64,000 nt of DNA, taken from contig JAQGDQ010000970.1 in NCBI GenBank assembly GCA_030141605.1, forward strand, positions 1 through 64,000. The letters run 5' to 3'. The notes beneath the pieces were generated by a model, which worked only from the letters and a program-made list of their open reading frames with translations, was not told the origin of the DNA and ran no database searches. The stretch's first letter is position 1; each line of letters begins with the position of its first letter. Source of the DNA: Tubiluchus corallicola. Lineage: Eukaryota > Priapulida > Priapulimorpha > Priapulimorphida > Tubiluchidae. Below are positions 50,678 through 64,000 of the stretch, one piece after another. The translations under genes were made by a program, and so were the position numbers.

Positions 50678-50957
50678 CATTGATACTCCGTTCACTAACA
50701 ATAAGCTATTACATGACCGGGGATTTAAACACCAGAACCTATAATTTAAAACAAATCCCTACAACTAACAAATATGGTAGAAACTCAGTTTCTAAACTAG
50801 CAATATATCAGTGGAGTAACCGAGCAAAAAAGAGTATAGTACATTACAGGCATTTAAATATAAACTTAAAAATCGTTTACTAATCAGATACACTCAGCTA
50901 TCGTATGCTCACCCAAATACATCTTATATCTATCTGCGCCCCCAATAAACAGCCTTA
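50678..50957 (+). pseudogene. Non-LTR retrotransposon C-terminal remnant, frameshifted
   Basis: The first frame reads LKQIPTTNKYGRNSVSKLAI, then YQWSNRAKKSI. The pattern (short basic strand, Y-G-xNS-x-S-x-xAxxxWN) is seen at the end of reverse transcriptases in many invertebrate LINEs. The frame then shifts near 50850-50855, after which QAFKYKLKNRLLIRYTQLSY continues to a TAA, matching the usual FKxxLKxxLL ending. One frameshift and no catalytic domain make it a truncated dead copy. Confidence 0.55.
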
Positions 50958-51299
50958 TATTTATTTAATTTTGCTAACAAGTAAGAAATTCAGGTAATTG
51001 TGCTTTTACTCTAAAAATACAACTCTGTTTCAAACATATATGTCTCCAAGACAATGTGTTGTTTTTGTTAATTTTCGGTTAAATATCTAGTTAAGTAATT
51101 TGTGTATTGCGTAATTGTGTAATTTGTAATTAATGTTTAGACTCTGGATTCGCATTTTATTAATAATTATAATGTACCTTGTATCAATAGTTCCTTGTAG
51201 TACTTTCCAGAGTACTTTGAGTCTGACGTAGTTTGTATATATTATATATATCTTTTAGCTTACCTTGAAATTTTATAGGCCCGTGCATATGTAGCTTTA

Positions 51300-51650
51300 A
51301 GATGCTTACGTTTCTATTATTCTTAATTAATTTGCACTGGACGCGTTTTGTGTTTAAAGGGGCAAAAGGCGCAATTTTAGAAATGCCTTGTCGTCCTTTC
51401 GTTACCGGGCTGAATTTACGCCAAAATTTGAAAGACACAGGCGGACTTCAGACAACGCAGTACTGCGCACGTGACAGCGTCACTGACAAGGCGGTGTTGG
51501 CGGGCCATTTGATTCACTTCTTTATTCAAAAGTCCGTTACGCTACTATCGAAACAACGTCGAATGGCAGACACTATCGTATAGGCCCAGCTAGTGCACTG
51601 CATACTGTACAGTGTGTACAACTGTCATCGAGTTTAACTAGTGCAGTAAA
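51300..51650 (+). promoter_or_regulatory. Possible promoter/5' region of pentraxin gene B
   Basis: A patch clearly richer in GC and CpG than its surroundings, about 0.7-1 kb upstream of the gene B start codon. It has a GTGACAGCGTCACTGAC palindromic motif. No TATA box or initiator is certain. It could equally be a decayed mobile element. Confidence 0.25.
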
Positions 51651-52311
51651 GTAATGTTACTTGGCCATGCGTCAAAAAAAGTATGCCTCAAAAAAGTTTC
51701 GAAACGAAGTTATATCATTTAGTTATACTCATGTAACTCATTTCCATTTTTCTTCTGCGGTAAACTTAATCAGTAATTGTGGAACTTTTTTAAGTCTATT
51801 CTTGAAGTTTTGCACCGTTTTCTTCTGCTGCCATGCTGTCTCTAGAACACTGGTGAAAAACCGCTGCATGGCTATGTATAGAAAAGAGCTTGGCAATTCG
51901 TGAAAATTAAACTACTGCTGCAAACCGATGACCCAAAGTTTGGTGCACTAACATTTTCATAAATCGTAGCCTCGATTATTTGGTTCTACTATTAACTTTT
52001 GTAACACTCAATAATACTGATATGCGTCTCACGCATTGTAATTGCTCTACTGGCATAAACTTTTTCATTTGTTAACCATTAAATTCTTATTAATAATGGC
52101 AAATTGAGTTATTTAGCCGATTAGGGTTATTTGGGTTTTTAGTTATTTCTTTATTTCTGTTATATCTGTAAACTTTGCCTGAGGTGTAGACGTGTACGTT
52201 CTAGATTGTTTGAGGAGACTGGAACAAAGAGTTAAGACATGTAGGCAACGTTGGAATAGTATCTTCTAAAGAGAAATCACCCAAGTGTTTTCCTGTTATA
52301 CAATATAAACC

Positions 52312-62902
<10,591 letters not shown>

Positions 62903-64000
62903 TTTAACAGCACTGTTCGACTGTATATATAATATATAGGTTGGTATATAAATGCTTCGAAGCTAAAAGCTCCTATGACAGTCAAATTAATGAAAAAGTG
63001 CAGATACGTAATTTTTCACAGAAAAATTAATAATTTAAATCTAAGATTGTGTATATTGTACTTTTGGCTACATGTTCTTGAAAAGGACATAATGTCGAAA
63101 TATTGACAGTGTAGAGCAGGCGCTTGGGTGGTCCACTCTGGACAACCAGTACCTTTATTCCAAAGTATGGCATGGTTACCAAACTAGTGTTACATGTCAC
63201 CCCTAAAAGTACCAGTAGTTCAAACCTCTAAATTATTCTTCTACAAATATTTCGGTTCTTATTGGCTAAATCTTTACACCTTTTTACTTTCAACCAATCA
63301 GGCTTCATTTTGGCTGTCTCTAACATGTAGGCCCTACACTAGTTTGAGGAAGGTTATACAGGGAGGGCGAAACCTACTGTACTTTGGAGCTACACTGGTA
63401 GTCGGGTCGTGCAGAGTTGGTGGTTCTTGTGCTTGTGTTTTTCCAAGCCGCTATATGGCATGTTAGGTATCAGTCTCTTCACATTATTTTTTGTTATGCT
63501 TTTTTATTTGTCTAAAATCTTGTCACAGTTAGCTTAGGTCTTCAAATATTTAAATCGCTTTCAAGTTAGTAAGCACCAGTGGTCACTACTTAATTCAGCT
63601 GTGTTTAATGTGGTCATGTGGGAAGTCATTAGTCATTATTAGGCTGCTCCGCCTCCGTACCTGCAGGCCCGAACCACCCCGGTGGCGAGGCGCCACCAGC
63701 AGTTCAATATAAACCCACAAAATATTTTACTGCAACAAGCACGGTTTATTTATTTATTTAGATGGTATACTTCGAATCAATTTTACCGCCATAATTATAT
63801 GTGTGCATTTTGACTTTCGTCACAGTTATTGTCGCTTAGTCACTAAATGGCGGTTTACCTTAGAAGATAACTTCAGTTGGTAAAAATAATTATGTGAATG
63901 TCTGCATAAACTTCTATCTTCTACCTCAGTAATTACCGAAACTATTAACTACTTTGCAATTTAAATTATATACATGCATCATATATACATACATTACATG
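62903..64000. other. 3' flank of pentraxin B
   Basis: No gene was identified. A GC-rich island at 63640-63710 contains a 7-bp-stem hairpin GGTGGCG-AGG-CGCCACC. Other short frames look like chance. Confidence 0.5.

Overview
This window is nuclear DNA from a multicellular animal. It is AT-rich, every gene is split by GT-AG introns of about 0.2 to 5 kb, simple repeats are very abundant, and remnants of LINE-type and short inverted-repeat elements are scattered through it. The sequence alone does not fix the phylum. The gene content (a cationic amino acid transporter and tandem secreted single-domain pentraxins) fits an invertebrate. No prokaryotic-type operons, rRNA genes or intact tRNA genes were found.

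Layout. (1) 648-1870, + strand: three exons of a multi-pass membrane protein whose start lies beyond the left edge. (2) 3459-4322: C-terminal part of a dead non-LTR retrotransposon reading frame with two in-frame stops. (3) 6372-16167, - strand: nine consecutive exons of a cationic amino acid transporter (CAT group of SLC7), complete except for the N-terminal exon(s). One intron carries an ~830 bp inverted-repeat element with possible hAT-type features. (4) 16.2-34.4 kb: no coding exon I can support, but several foldback/MITE-like elements, a ~490 bp GA tract, a ~600 bp tetranucleotide mosaic and a degenerate tetranucleotide field. (5) 34461-47375, + strand: pentraxin gene A, with four exons of the pentraxin fold and then two tandem, individually intact copies of the terminal exon (44272-44531 and 47116-47375). 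The copies lie in a ~2.8 kb tandem segmental duplication. (6) 49.9-50.96 kb: a near-perfect 367 bp tandem duplication followed by a second retrotransposon remnant. (7) 52312-62902, + strand: pentraxin gene B, reconstructed in full as eight exons and 338 codons with a signal peptide.

Genes A and B are head-to-tail paralogues. Their intron positions and phases agree across the whole pentraxin domain and its C-terminal tail. The tail carries a conserved C-A-L-[TS]-E-x-Q-W-x-x-L-F block that I do not recognise from classical pentraxins. The transporter gene is divergently oriented to them and shows no functional link. The most interesting items are the duplicated terminal exon, which offers a choice of C-terminus, the shared unrecognised C-terminal module, and two related foldback elements at 26.4 and 38.1 kb.
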